Below, piece by piece: positions 17,893 to 27,602 of a DNA stretch of 64,000 nt (its first letter is position 1; each line of letters begins with the position of its first letter). The notes under the pieces are model-generated. The model searched no databases, was not told the DNA's origin, and saw only the letters and a program-made list of their open reading frames with translations. Both the position numbers and the translations under genes were made by a program. The stretch covers positions 124,001 to 188,000 of the forward strand of contig NZ_JAAGLU010000015.1 in assembly GCF_010550245.1 (NCBI RefSeq), given 5' to 3'. Source of the stretch: Streptomyces sp. SID12501. GTDB taxonomy: Bacteria; Actinomycetota; Actinomycetes; Streptomycetales; Streptomycetaceae.

Positions 17893-18072
17893 CGGCCGTC
17901 TGCGCGCCCCTGTCCAGGCCGCTGCCCACAGGTTAGCGGCTCGGGCTTATCTGCGGGGCCAGTCCGTACAGGATGCTCGGGCGGATCTCGGGCTGGCCGA
18001 CATAGCCACCCTCGTACGGCCAGCGGGCGTGTTCACGAATGCTTCTGGCGTGCGGTGCCACGGCCTCCTGAA

Positions 18073-18116
18073 GATCACTTCCCGACTCGCTGGAGATCAT
18101 TTCCCGGAATCGCTGG
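18073..18116. repeat. Tandem imperfect repeat resembling an IS21-type element end
   Basis: GATCACTTCCCGACTCGCTGG (18073-18093, one copy) is followed by a close copy with GATCATTTCCCG and AATCGCTGG (18095-18116). Tandem copies of such motifs occur at the ends of IS21-family elements. No istA or istB gene is present, so only an end would remain. Confidence 0.35.
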
Positions 18117-18124
18117 CGGTTGTA

Positions 18125-18160
18125 CGGTCCGACAGCTCCGGCCCCGATGTTGTCGGACCG
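18125..18160. repeat. 10-bp perfect inverted repeat
   Basis: CGGTCCGACA (18125-18134) and TGTCGGACCG (18151-18160) with a 16-nt loop, just beside the IS-end-like tandem motif. It could be a transposon-associated dyad or an operator. Nothing decides between them. Confidence 0.35.
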
Positions 18161-18293
18161 AACGCCTACGGAGACGTTCTATGCCGCAGGCGCCCATGGT
18201 TCTGGCCTACTGACCTCCCGGAAGGAGACCTGCGAGCGACGGTAGGGAGGTGTGCCGTCGTCCGGCCTGGCCGCCCAGTCGTAGTCGGCAACG

Positions 18294-19036
18294 TCAGGGC
18301 ATGGGTAAGGGTGTCACTTGGCGTGGTGGCCTTTGTTCCAGCAGAAGAGGCTCGACTCCCTGGTCCGGCAGGTACACCGAGCGTTCCTGAGGGGTGAGAT
18401 CGCGGTTGACGGCCCGCGGTATCCGGCGGATCGCCTCAGCGGGGGTGGGCAGGGTGGCGTTCCAGGTGCGTACGGTGCCGTTGCGGCTCGCGGTGGCGAG
18501 GGTGCGGCTGTCGGGGCTGAAGGCCAGCACGGTGATGGCGTCGGTGCCGCCGGTGTTCTCGCCGTCGACGGTGGCCTCGATGTCACCGGTCGACATGTTC
18601 CAGAGCTGTACGGAGCCGTCGTTGAGTCCTGCCGCGAGGGTGCGGCCGTCCGGGGCCATCGCCACGCCTTGGATGCCCCGCGCGGTTCCGGTGATGCGGA
18701 TGGCTGCCATGACCCGACCCGAGGTGGTGTCCCGCACATTTATGCCGTCCAGGTGGTGCACGGCCAGGTATCGGCCGTCCGGACTGAATACGAGGGAGTT
18801 GGCGGAACGCTCGTCGAAGGTGGTGGTGATCTCGCCGGTGGACAGGTCCCAGAGCCGCACCTCGCTCGTGCTGCGCCAGTCGCCTCCGTGTGAGGTGACG
18901 GTGGCGAGAGAGGAGCCGTCCGGGCTGAACCGCACTCGTGTCACGGTTCCTTGGTGGGTGGTGAGAGCAGACCGGGTCCGACCGGTTGCCACGTCCTGGA
19001 GACGAACGGTACCGTCGCTGCCGCCGAGCGCGAGCA
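18294..19036 (-). pseudogene. C-terminal fragment of a WD40-repeat protein
   Basis: The minus frame ending at 18294 has several WD40 blades (LALGGSDGTVRLQDVATG, VRFSPDGSSLATV, SEVRLWDLSTGE, LAFSPDSRTLATASRNGTVR) and an ending with AVNRDLTPQERSVYLP, which is common at the C-terminus of large actinobacterial WD40/NTPase proteins. The N-terminal part is absent. Upstream of about 19036 the DNA belongs to a transposase remnant on the other strand, so the gene was cut by insertion or recombination. No plausible start with a ribosome binding site is seen. Confidence 0.7.
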
Positions 19037-19398
19037 TGCCTCCACGCCCGACTTCCAGGTCCGCTCCGCCCGCGCCATCCGCCGCCACCAGACTCTGGTC
19101 AACTGCGCCTTCTTCTTCTGCTGGGACCAGTGGTTCGCCCCGCCCGGACCGCTGGATGCCACAGCGCCGGGCCCCTGCCCCAACGAAGGGCCAGAGAGGG
19201 GGGCCGGCCCCGTCCCACCGGCCCCAACCGCCTTGCTGTCCCAGGGCCTTACGAGCCATCCGTTCCTGGCTCACCCCCGCCGTCACCCTCAACCGATGGT
19301 GGCGAGCCTGGACGGACACGGACCCACCCCCCGACCTGCAGGCCCTGATCGACGCGGTCACCACCGGACACGGCATTGACCTCTACCGCCGGATTTAA
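19032..19398 (+). mobile_element. IS701-like transposase C-terminal remnant
   Basis: The plus strand reads STPDFQVRSARAIRRHQTLV and then NCAFFFCWDQWF in one frame, and after an indel region IRSWLTPAVTLNRWWRAWT and GHGIDLYRRI-stop in another. The arrangement (RAIRRHxxLVNCAF, then a C-terminal tail before the stop) resembles the end of actinobacterial IS701-type DDE transposases. The catalytic region is missing. It abuts the truncated WD40 gene. Confidence 0.55.
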
Positions 19399-20099
19399 CG
19401 AACTACCGGTAGACGGATCGTCACCCGAAGCTCCGGCGACCCGGTAGATCGGGCGCCCATCTCGGCGATACCCGACCGGTGTGAGCGGTGCGGAAATCGA
19501 ATGGCGCGTCATGCGTGAACCACCCAGTGGTCTTCAACGCCCCCGCGCCGAATATCAGTCGGCCGAGACACACCAGCAACGTGCACAACAGCCCATCGGC
19601 GGTGCCGTCCAGCAGAGCCCTCGCCACGGCCAGTCCGTCAACCACCGTCCGTTCACGATCCGGAACGTTGCCGACGCCGTTGCACGAGACTTCGCTTTCA
19701 TTCGGCTCGACGTCAGGAACGATGGCCCACCACCCGGGCCGATCGGGCTCCTCCACTCCTTGGTGACGTCAGGAGAGGGGCGCAGCAAGAATAGTTTCAC
19801 GCCAACAGCCGTAAATTTCTTACCCTTTGAGGTGATTTTCCGTAAAGCATTAACCAAGATCGCACACGCAATGACGCTGAGAGCGGGCTCCGATCGCACG
19901 AAGGAGAGGGGATTTTTTACCCATTTGCAGCATTTACGAAAATGCCACTTGGGGATTGCCTCAAAGGTTCTTGCAGGCATCTTTGCTCTGCCTTGACAGG
20001 TGAACGGCCGCCCGAACTGCGGCTTGTGGGGGTGATGTAAAGATCCACTGGCGGTGTCGCCACATGCTTCACCATCAGGAAGATCACGGGGGAATGTTC
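19399..20099. other. 700-bp leader/intergenic region, markedly AT-richer than its surroundings
   Basis: No convincing gene is present. The minus-strand frames of 111 and 141 codons have no recognisable motif. From about 19780 to 20000 the base composition drops to near 45-50% GC. A TTGACA at 19994-19999 is a good -35 match, but no clear -10 follows at the usual spacing. The region may hold the regulatory sequences of the RHS gene downstream. Confidence 0.4.
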
Positions 20100-23000
20100 G
20101 TGCGCAGTAGATCGCGGTTTGGCAGATCTGGTTCTCGTTGGCCAGCGGTGGGCCTCATAGCCGCCGCCGTCCTGGTCGCTGAGGCGGCACTTACCGTCGC
20201 CGGTACCGGGTCCGTCTTCGCCCTGTCGGACAGCGGGACAGGAGAGTCCTCTGCCACGTCGGTCTCCACGGCCGCGCAGTACGGGGCCGCCGAGGCCCAG
20301 AACGTGACGTCCGCGCTTCTCATGGCGCGGCTGCAGAACCGGAGGATCGAGGTCCTGTCAGAGCGGACGACGGACTCAACGACGTACGCGCTGGCGGACG
20401 GAAGCATGCAGACCGAGGCGTACGCCGGTCCCGTCCGGGTGCGGCAGGACGGGGCCTGGCACGACATCGACACCAGCCTCACCGACGCCGGTGAGAACTT
20501 GGAACCGAAGGCCGCCGCGGCGGACATCGCGGTGTCCGACGGCGGTGACACCGACCTCGCCTCGGTGACCAAGAGCGGCAAGTCCTTCGGCCTCGGCTGG
20601 GAGGACAGACTGCCCACACCGACCGTGCGCGACGCGACCGCCTCCTACGCCCTGGGCGACGGCCAGACCCTCACCGCGACCGCACTTGCGCAGGGCTTCT
20701 CCGAGAACATCACCCTCGCCGCGCAGCCGACCGACCAGTCCCTGACGTACCGGATCCCGCTGAACCTGAAAGGCCTGGCCCTCTCCCAGGCCGACTCCGG
20801 GCACCTACTGCTGAAGGACTCCGACGGCAAGCTGGTCGCCGAGGCGCCCGCGCCGATGATGTGGGACGCCAGCAAGGACCCCGCCTCCGGCGAGTCCGCG
20901 CACCAGGAGCAGGTCACCGCCAAGGTCGAGACCGCAGCCGACGGCGCGCAGACCCTCGTACTCACCCCCGACCAGGCCTTCCTGGCCACCGCTACCTATC
21001 CGGTGACGGTCGACCCGACCACCACCCTCGCGGTCCTGACCGACACCTGGATCCAGACCCCGGACTACACCGATTCCCAGGTCTCCTCGCAGGAGCTGAA
21101 GTCGGGCACCTACGACGCCGGCGCGGACCTGGCTCGTTCGTACCTGAAGTTCGACGTGTCGAAGTTCGCCGGCAAGCACATCACCGACACCAACTTCGCC
21201 CTGTACAACTACTACTCCTCGACCTGCGCCACCGACGGAGCGGGCACCACGGTCCGTCGGATCACCTCCGACTGGTCCTCGACCTCGCTGACCTGGGCCA
21301 CCCGGCCCTCATCCTCCGGAACCGGAGCGGTGAACAACCTGGTGCCGCACGGCTACTCCTCGGCCTGCCCGGCCGCCTGGTCCAACTGGGACATCGACGC
21401 CATCGTGCAAGCCTGGGCCGACGGCAGCCCCAACTACGGCCTCATGGTCTACGGCACCAGCGAAACCGACTCCACCACCTGGCGCCGCTTCCGCTCCGCC
21501 AACTACACCACCACCGGCTACGCCCCGAAGCTGACGGTCACCTACAACTCCTACCCAGCCACGCCGACTTCGGCAGCGGTGTCACCGTCCGCGGTCAACA
21601 CCTACAACGGCAAGCGGTACGTGACCACGTACACCCCGACGCTGTCCGCGAAGGTCTCCGACCCGGACGGCTCAACGGTCAAGGCCCAGTTCGAGATCAC
21701 CAACGACCCGGCCTACACCGGCGAGACCTCGTACTCCTACACCGCCACCTCCTCCTCCGTCTCCTCGGGCTCCACCGCGACGTTGACCATCCCGGCTGCG
21801 AGCCAGCTCGCGGCCTCGCATCTGCGGCTGCGTGTTCGGGGCTACGACGGCACGGACTACGGCGCCTGGTCGTCCTACATCTACTTCGTGCCGAACGTCG
21901 CCAAGCCCTCCGCGCCCACCGTCTCCTGCGACGCGTATCCCTCCGGTGTCTGGACGGACAAGTCCAGCAGCGGTGCGACGTGCACGCTCGACACCTCCGC
22001 GAGTGACGGGCAGGGCTACGAATGGGGCCTGGACAACTCGGCCGTCCCCAACAAGGTGGTTGACACGGCTGACGGAAACGGCGGGGACCCGCTGACCGTC
22101 CACATCAACCCGGCCAATGGCTGGCACACCTTCTCCGCAAAGACCATCGACTCCGGCGGCAACCTCTCCACCGCCACCACCTCCTACTCCTTCGGCGTGG
22201 GCAAGGCGAGCCTGAACTCGCCGACGACCGGCGACACCACCGATGACGACGTGACGCTGTCGGCAACGCAGTCCGGAGCGTTCACGGGGGTGACATACCA
22301 GTTCGAGATCGGGTCCGCCGACCCCAACGGCTGGCAGCCGATCCCCCTGACCTACGTCACCAAGGCCTCCGACGGTACGGCGGTATCGTCCTGGCCCCTC
22401 GCCTTCTCCGCCTCCGCCCAGCCCGTCGACCTGGACTGGGCCGCCACCGGCCAGCTGAACGACGACGGCCCGGTACAGGTTCGGGCGCTGTTCACCGACG
22501 GCACGAACACCTACGCCACCAGCCCGGCCACCGTCACCATCAACCGCAAGGCCGACAACGCACCGACCAGCGACATCGGTCCAGGAGCGGTCAACCTGCT
22601 GACCGGTGACTACGACCTGGACGCTACGGACGCTTCCGCGTTCGGGGCGGCGGTGACCCGTACATTCTCCTCCCGCGACCCGCTGGGAGCGTCCGGGCAG
22701 GACGGCCAGGTCGCGATCTTCGGCCCGAACTGGATCTCCGGCATCACCGCCACCAAGGCCGACTGGGGATACATCAAACAGACATCGCCCAGCTCCGTCG
22801 CCGTGATGGACTCCACCGGCGCCTCGACCGGCTTCACCCTCCTAAACGCCACGGCGGGCACCTGGACCCCGCAGCCAGGCTCGGAGAGTCTGACCCTGAC
22901 CGGCACTTTGTCCGGAGCCTCCTTCACGCTGAAGGACACCGACGGCACCACCGCCACCTTCACCAAGCCCAAGGACACCTCGACGACCTGGCAGCTCGAC

Positions 23001-26000
23001 ACGTCCTACACGATCACCAGCGACTCGGCGACCACCACCACGGTGCGCTCCCACGCGGTTCCGGTGTCCGGTGGCAGCGGGTACCTGGCCGAGCCCCAGT
23101 ACGTCATCGCCCCCACCAGCGCCGTCTCCGCAGACATCTGCGCGGGCAACCCGTCCACGAAGGGCTGCCGGGTCCTCGAGTTCGTCTACGCGCCCTCCAC
23201 CACCGCGACCTCCTCGGCCCCCGGCAACTACGCGGGCCAGGTACAGCAGATCAACCTGTGGGCCACCGCCCCAGGAGCCTCGGCCTCCACCTCCACCCCG
23301 ATCTCCGCGTACGACTACACCAGCAGCGGCCGGCTCGCCGATACCTGGGACCCGCGGCTGTCCGCCCCGCTCAAGACCAGCTACACCTACGACAGCGCCG
23401 GCCGGGTCACCACCCTGACCCCGCCCGGCCAGCTGCCATGGACTTTCACCTACGACCACGTCGGCAGCAACGGCGACGCCGGGGACGGCATGCTGGTGTC
23501 CGCCTCGCGCCAAACCTTGCAGGCCGGCACCACAGCCACCACCGACGGCGGCACAGCCACCACCAGCGTCGTCTACGACGTCCCCGTCTCCGGTACAGCC
23601 GCCCCCTACGACCTGTCCTCCACCAAGACCGGGACGTGGGCCCAGACCGACAACCCCACCCTCGGCACCGCCGTCTTCCCGCCCACCTCCGTCCCGTCGA
23701 GCCACGACGGCACCGCCCTCGGCTCCGGTGCCTATGCCAAGGCCACCATCACCTACATGGACGAGCGCGGCCTGGACGTGAACACAGCCAGCCCGGGCGG
23801 CCACATCACCACCACCGAGTACGACACCCTGGGCAACACCACGCGCCAGCTGACCGCCGCCAACCGCGAACTGGCCCTCGGCACCACGACCAGCACCGAC
23901 CCCCGGCTGGCCGGCGCGATCGCCAACGCCGGCTCCCCCGCAGAGGCCGCCGGCCTGCTGTCGACCACCACGAACTTCACGACAGCCTCCGACGGCTCCT
24001 CGCTGGTGTCGGATGTTTCCGGGCCACTGCACACCATCACCCTCCGGCACACCCTGGCCGGTGGGGCCAGCACGGCGGACCTCTTGGCCGGATCGGAAAC
24101 ACTCGCCCGCTCCCACACGTCCATTGCCTACGACGAAAACCGCCCCAGCAGCGCCCACGTCTCCGACCTGCTGACGTCTGTCACCAGCGGCGCCGCGGTC
24201 CCCCTCTATCCGTCCGACGGCGACAAGCAGACGACGGCCACCACCTACGACTGGACCACCGGCCTGCCCCTGACCACCGTCACTGACCCCTCGGGCCTGG
24301 CCATCACCACCACCTACAGCTACGACAGCGACGGCAACCAGACCAAGAAAGTCCAGCCGACCTCCTCCGGCACCGACGCCGAAACGACGCTGACCACCTA
24401 CTACACCGCCACCGGCACCGGCACCTGCGCCGACCACGCCGACTGGGCCGACCTGGTATGCACCCAGGCCCCCGCAAGCACGATCACCGGAGGCGGCAGC
24501 AACCCGGACCAACTGCCTACCCGCACCTACACATACGACAACTACGGCCAGGTCAAGACCCTGACCGAGACCGCGAACGGCACCACCCGCACCACCACCA
24601 CGACATACGACAACATCGAGAGGGCCCAGACCGTCACGACCACAGGTGGCACGGGCACGACCACGCCCTCCACTACCTACACCTACGACACCACCACCGG
24701 CGCCCCATCCACGGTGGCCTCCAACAGCCAGACCATCACCGCGACCTACGACAAACTCGGCCGCCAGGTGACCTACAACGACGGCACCGGCAACTCCACC
24801 GCTATGTCGTACGACAGCTCAGACCGCCCGGTCAGCCGCACCGACTCGGCACCCTCCACCACCACCTACACCTACGACACCACCACAGGCCTGCCCGCCA
24901 CTCTCACCGATTCCACCGCCGGTACCTTCACCGCCACCAGCTACGACGCCGACGGCAACCTCACCGGCGAAACCCTCCCCGGCAGCTACACCCTTGCCCA
25001 GACCTACGACACCACCGGCGCGCAGACCGCCCGCGCATACGCCGACTCCAGCAAGACGCCCGTCCTGACCGACACCGCCGACTACACTGCCGCCGGCCAG
25101 CAGGCCGGCCACATCGAGAACAACGGCGTCACCACCACCAGCACCTACACCTACGACGCTGCCAACCGCCTCACCCGGTCCAGCGACGACACCGGCTCCG
25201 CCTGCACCACCCGCAGCTACGGCTTCGCCAGCAACACAAGCTACAACCGGACCTCACTGACCACCGCCGCGAGCACCACCGACTGCGCCGACACCACCAC
25301 GGCCACGACCACCACCACGGCGGCCACCCACACGTACGACAGCGCCGACCGGATCACCGACACCGGCTACACCTACGACGCCTTCGGCCGCACCACCGCA
25401 CTCCCCGACGGCACTACCCTCGCCTACTACACGGGTGACCTCGTCCGGCAGGAAGCCACCAGCACCACCAAGCAGACCTGGACCCTCGACGCCGACCACC
25501 GCCTCTCCGCCTGGACCACCCAGACCAGCACCGACGAAGGCAGCACCTGGGCCGCCACCGCAACCCGGGCCAGCCACTACGACGATGGCACCGACAGCCC
25601 GGCCTGGATCACCGAGGACACCTCCGGCGCCATCACCCGCAACGTCAGCGACCTCGCAAACGGCCTTGCGGCCACCACCTCGACGACCGGCGGCACCACG
25701 CTGCAGTTCGCCAACCTCCACGGAGACATAGCAGTCCAACTCGCCATGAGCACGACCGCCACCGCAGCACTCAGCTACGACGAATTCGGAAACACCACGA
25801 GCTCGACTCGCTATGGTTGGCTCGGCGAGGCACAACGCAATTCAGATGCCCAGTCCGGAATCATGCTCATGGGAGTTCGTCTCTACAACTCGGGCACTGG
25901 AAGATTCCTTTCTGTGGACCCTATTCTCGGAGGTAGCGCGAACGCGTACGACTACACCAACCAAGACCCCGTGAACCAGGTGGACCTCGCTGGTACCAAG

Positions 26001-26366
26001 GCAGCCCACCGGACCTGCGGAATTATCACGTGCACCATCTATATTTCGCGAAAAGCAACGGAACAGCTCTACACCTACTTCGTCCGGCACGGCTGGACCT
26101 TCGCGGCTGGAGCCGGAGTTCTCGGCGGTATTGTCGGGGGCTTGGCGTGCCACGGTAACTACTGGTGCATGGGCGCAATCGAGGCTTGGTTCCTCTTCTG
26201 GGGGGCAGACATCATCGATGTCACGGATGATGCTCACATAGATCACAAATGTGTCGCCATCAAGATGACATCACCAGCAGTCGGGTATTTTTCCGGCCAT
26301 AGATTTCTAGGGTATCTACCACTTTATCCTGAAGAAGTAGGGGGAAAGAATTGCCGAAAGAAGTGA
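20100..26366 (+). CDS. Secreted RHS/WapA-like polymorphic toxin with variable C-terminal domain
   Basis: About 2,088 aa from the GTG at 20100, which has GGGGGA at a 6-nt spacing. ATGs at 20094 and 20064 are alternatives. An N-terminal hydrophobic export segment (VGLIAAAVLVAEAALTVAG) precedes a DNRLRE domain (about residues 303-483) with SYLKFDVSKFAGK. A linker leads to the RHS entry motif GPGAVNLLTGDYDL, many YD repeats, and the core end RLYNSGTGRFLSVDP with YDYTNQDPVNQVDLAG (about 1928-1965). The last roughly 122 residues differ: Cys-rich (CGIITC, CHGNYWC, HKC, KNC) with a glycine-rich hydrophobic stretch (AAGAGVLGGIVGGLACHG), and the DNA there is poorer in GC. In RHS proteins this position holds the toxin. 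Its activity is unknown here and may be membrane-directed. Confidence 0.88.
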   Translation: MRSRSRFGRSGSRWPAVGLIAAAVLVAEAALTVAGTGSVFALSDSGTGESSATSVSTAAQYGAAEAQNVTSALLMARLQNRRIEVLSERTTDSTTYALADGSMQTEAYAGPVRVRQDGAWHDIDTSLTDAGENLEPKAAAADIAVSDGGDTDLASVTKSGKSFGLGWEDRLPTPTVRDATASYALGDGQTLTATALAQGFSENITLAAQPTDQSLTYRIPLNLKGLALSQADSGHLLLKDSDGKLVAEAPAPMMWDASKDPASGESAHQEQVTAKVETAADGAQTLVLTPDQAFLATATYPVTVDPTTTLAVLTDTWIQTPDYTDSQVSSQELKSGTYDAGADLARSYLKFDVSKFAGKHITDTNFALYNYYSSTCATDGAGTTVRRITSDWSSTSLTWATRPSSSGTGAVNNLVPHGYSSACPAAWSNWDIDAIVQAWADGSPNYGLMVYGTSETDSTTWRRFRSANYTTTGYAPKLTVTYNSYPATPTSAAVSPSAVNTYNGKRYVTTYTPTLSAKVSDPDGSTVKAQFEITNDPAYTGETSYSYTATSSSVSSGSTATLTIPAASQLAASHLRLRVRGYDGTDYGAWSSYIYFVPNVAKPSAPTVSCDAYPSGVWTDKSSSGATCTLDTSASDGQGYEWGLDNSAVPNKVVDTADGNGGDPLTVHINPANGWHTFSAKTIDSGGNLSTATTSYSFGVGKASLNSPTTGDTTDDDVTLSATQSGAFTGVTYQFEIGSADPNGWQPIPLTYVTKASDGTAVSSWPLAFSASAQPVDLDWAATGQLNDDGPVQVRALFTDGTNTYATSPATVTINRKADNAPTSDIGPGAVNLLTGDYDLDATDASAFGAAVTRTFSSRDPLGASGQDGQVAIFGPNWISGITATKADWGYIKQTSPSSVAVMDSTGASTGFTLLNATAGTWTPQPGSESLTLTGTLSGASFTLKDTDGTTATFTKPKDTSTTWQLDTSYTITSDSATTTTVRSHAVPVSGGSGYLAEPQYVIAPTSAVSADICAGNPSTKGCRVLEFVYAPSTTATSSAPGNYAGQVQQINLWATAPGASASTSTPISAYDYTSSGRLADTWDPRLSAPLKTSYTYDSAGRVTTLTPPGQLPWTFTYDHVGSNGDAGDGMLVSASRQTLQAGTTATTDGGTATTSVVYDVPVSGTAAPYDLSSTKTGTWAQTDNPTLGTAVFPPTSVPSSHDGTALGSGAYAKATITYMDERGLDVNTASPGGHITTTEYDTLGNTTRQLTAANRELALGTTTSTDPRLAGAIANAGSPAEAAGLLSTTTNFTTASDGSSLVSDVSGPLHTITLRHTLAGGASTADLLAGSETLARSHTSIAYDENRPSSAHVSDLLTSVTSGAAVPLYPSDGDKQTTATTYDWTTGLPLTTVTDPSGLAITTTYSYDSDGNQTKKVQPTSSGTDAETTLTTYYTATGTGTCADHADWADLVCTQAPASTITGGGSNPDQLPTRTYTYDNYGQVKTLTETANGTTRTTTTTYDNIERAQTVTTTGGTGTTTPSTTYTYDTTTGAPSTVASNSQTITATYDKLGRQVTYNDGTGNSTAMSYDSSDRPVSRTDSAPSTTTYTYDTTTGLPATLTDSTAGTFTATSYDADGNLTGETLPGSYTLAQTYDTTGAQTARAYADSSKTPVLTDTADYTAAGQQAGHIENNGVTTTSTYTYDAANRLTRSSDDTGSACTTRSYGFASNTSYNRTSLTTAASTTDCADTTTATTTTTAATHTYDSADRITDTGYTYDAFGRTTALPDGTTLAYYTGDLVRQEATSTTKQTWTLDADHRLSAWTTQTSTDEGSTWAATATRASHYDDGTDSPAWITEDTSGAITRNVSDLANGLAATTSTTGGTTLQFANLHGDIAVQLAMSTTATAALSYDEFGNTTSSTRYGWLGEAQRNSDAQSGIMLMGVRLYNSGTGRFLSVDPILGGSANAYDYTNQDPVNQVDLAGTKAAHRTCGIITCTIYISRKATEQLYTYFVRHGWTFAAGAGVLGGIVGGLACHGNYWCMGAIEAWFLFWGADIIDVTDDAHIDHKCVAIKMTSPAVGYFSGHRFLGYLPLYPEEVGGKNCRKK

Positions 26367-26896
26367 GTACACGTGACGCGCATCCGCTCGTGATCGCTGC
26401 GCGGATGCTGCTCGCCCAGGCAGTTGTATGTTACCTGGCATTCCTGCTACTGCTCTTCGCTGAAGGTATGCTCCATTTTGGGGTGCGCGTGGCGTTGCGG
26501 CATGCGCTCGAGCGAGCTTCGATAGCGGGCGTGGTGCTCGCCACGGTAGTCACCCTCTCGCAGCTCAAGAAAGCGAAAAGCGGGTCAGGTATCTCCGCGC
26601 GCTCAATGCTTGGCATCGAGCACTTCGATATCCCTCTCACGATGACCGGATCCGCTTCCCGCGGTATCCAGGAGACACTGCAGTCGGTACCAGGAGTCGG
26701 CAACGTCATAGTTCTGGGCGACCAGAGCTGGGACGTAGTCCTAAAAGGTCCCAATCGATGGTTCGCCAGAGTCCACGTGACCGTGAGTGACGATCGACTG
26801 GTCGTGGAAACGGCGCCACGTCACCCCTTCCTCTTCCCCGGCTGGAACGGAAGGCGAACCGCGAACGCCTTGGCCGAGAAGCTGCACCGACGGTGA
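26351..26896 (+). CDS. Small membrane protein, candidate immunity protein for the RHS tail
   Basis: 181 aa from TTG at 26351 (GGGGA 5 nt upstream). A GTG at 26363 overlaps the RHS stop as GTGA and is an alternative start. Either way the gene overlaps the RHS gene and is probably translationally coupled. Residues about 12-40 and 50-75 are hydrophobic (VVCYLAFLLLLFAEGML, IAGVVLATVVTL), suggesting two membrane helices. A soluble domain of about 105 residues follows (SWDVVLKGPNRWFARVHVTV). I recognise no family. Position directly after a toxin-bearing RHS gene is where the cognate immunity gene usually lies. That role is inference. Composition is lower in GC than neighbours, like the toxin tail. 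Confidence 0.65.
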   Translation: MPKEVSTRDAHPLVIAARMLLAQAVVCYLAFLLLLFAEGMLHFGVRVALRHALERASIAGVVLATVVTLSQLKKAKSGSGISARSMLGIEHFDIPLTMTGSASRGIQETLQSVPGVGNVIVLGDQSWDVVLKGPNRWFARVHVTVSDDRLVVETAPRHPFLFPGWNGRRTANALAEKLHRR

Positions 26897-27021
26897 CGCA
26901 TCGGGATTCACGAGAGGAGCAATGTCGTCATCGTGGCCAGGCACTTCCGAGCCGCCAGCCCGGAGCGTGCCGCGTCCGGACCAGCTAGCAGCGACAATCC
27001 GGCCTGACCGGCTGTCGGTAT

Positions 27022-27069
27022 CACGTCACCGGGGCTCGCACGCAGGCTGGTGCGAGCCCCGGTGACGTG
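27022..27069. terminator. Perfect 20-bp inverted repeat, terminator
   Basis: Arms 27022-27041 and 27050-27069 are exact reverse complements around the 8-nt loop GCAGGCTG. The element lies 125 bp after the candidate immunity gene and about 100 bp from the end of the leftward P450 remnant. It is well placed to stop transcription from both sides. Confidence 0.7.
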
Positions 27070-27169
27070 GGGCCTACGAGAGCACCCGCGCACCCGCAAC
27101 GTAGGTGACGAACTCGGACCATCCGGAAGATACCGAAGCGAGAGGAGGCGAGGGCCAGGCCGCCCACCA

Positions 27170-27589
27170 TCAGTAACGTATGGGAAGGTAGAGCAGGCCG
27201 CGAGACCTCATCGATGGCCGCCAGCGCAGTTCGCACAGTTGGGCATCAAGAGCCAGGCGGGGGAAGCGGCGGAGAAGTGTGGTCAGGGCGATCTCGGCCT
27301 CCAGGCGGGCCAGGCGTGCGCCGAGGCAGTAATGGATGCCGTGGCCGAGGGCGAGGTGACCGGTCGCGTCGCGGCCGATGTCGAGCCGGTCGGGGTCGGT
27401 GAAACGGTGCGGGTCGCGGTGGGCGGCGGCCAGGGACAGCAGAACGGTCTCGCCGGCCGGAATGGTGACCCCGCCGATGGTGACGTCCTCGGTGGGGAAG
27501 CGGCGGATGGCCAGGGGTACGGGGCCGTCGTAGCGGGCCAACTCCTCGACCGCGGCGCCCAGTCGACTGGGATCGGCGCGGCTTGGGTT
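27170..27589 (-). pseudogene. C-terminal fragment of a cytochrome P450
   Basis: The minus frame reads DPSRLGAAVEELARYDGPVP, then VTIGGVTIPAGETVLLSLAA, then the heme-binding loop LALGHGIHYCLGARLARLE with its cysteine ligand, and ends LLYLPIRY. This is the last third of a bacterial P450 (usual length about 400 aa). An in-frame TAG at 27590-27592 and unrelated DNA beyond it remove the I-helix and everything before. There is no start codon with a ribosome binding site. The fragment abuts the 3' end of the next gene. Confidence 0.8.
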
Positions 27590-27602
27590 CTAGGGATCGT
27601 CG

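Larger units (their letters stand above)
17622..18293. other. Non-coding scrap DNA with IS-end-like motifs
   Basis: No convincing gene here. The plus-strand open frame lacks a ribosome binding site and recognisable motifs. It holds a strong hairpin, a tandem motif like an IS21-type end and a separate inverted repeat, listed individually. Confidence 0.45.

Noticed and set aside
17633..18397. 254-codon plus-strand open frame
   Set aside because: No ribosome binding site or family motif. It crosses a strong hairpin and IS-like repeats.
19555..19980. 141-codon minus-strand open frame in the AT-rich leader of the second RHS gene
   Set aside because: It has no recognisable motif or ribosome binding site and overlaps the probable regulatory region.
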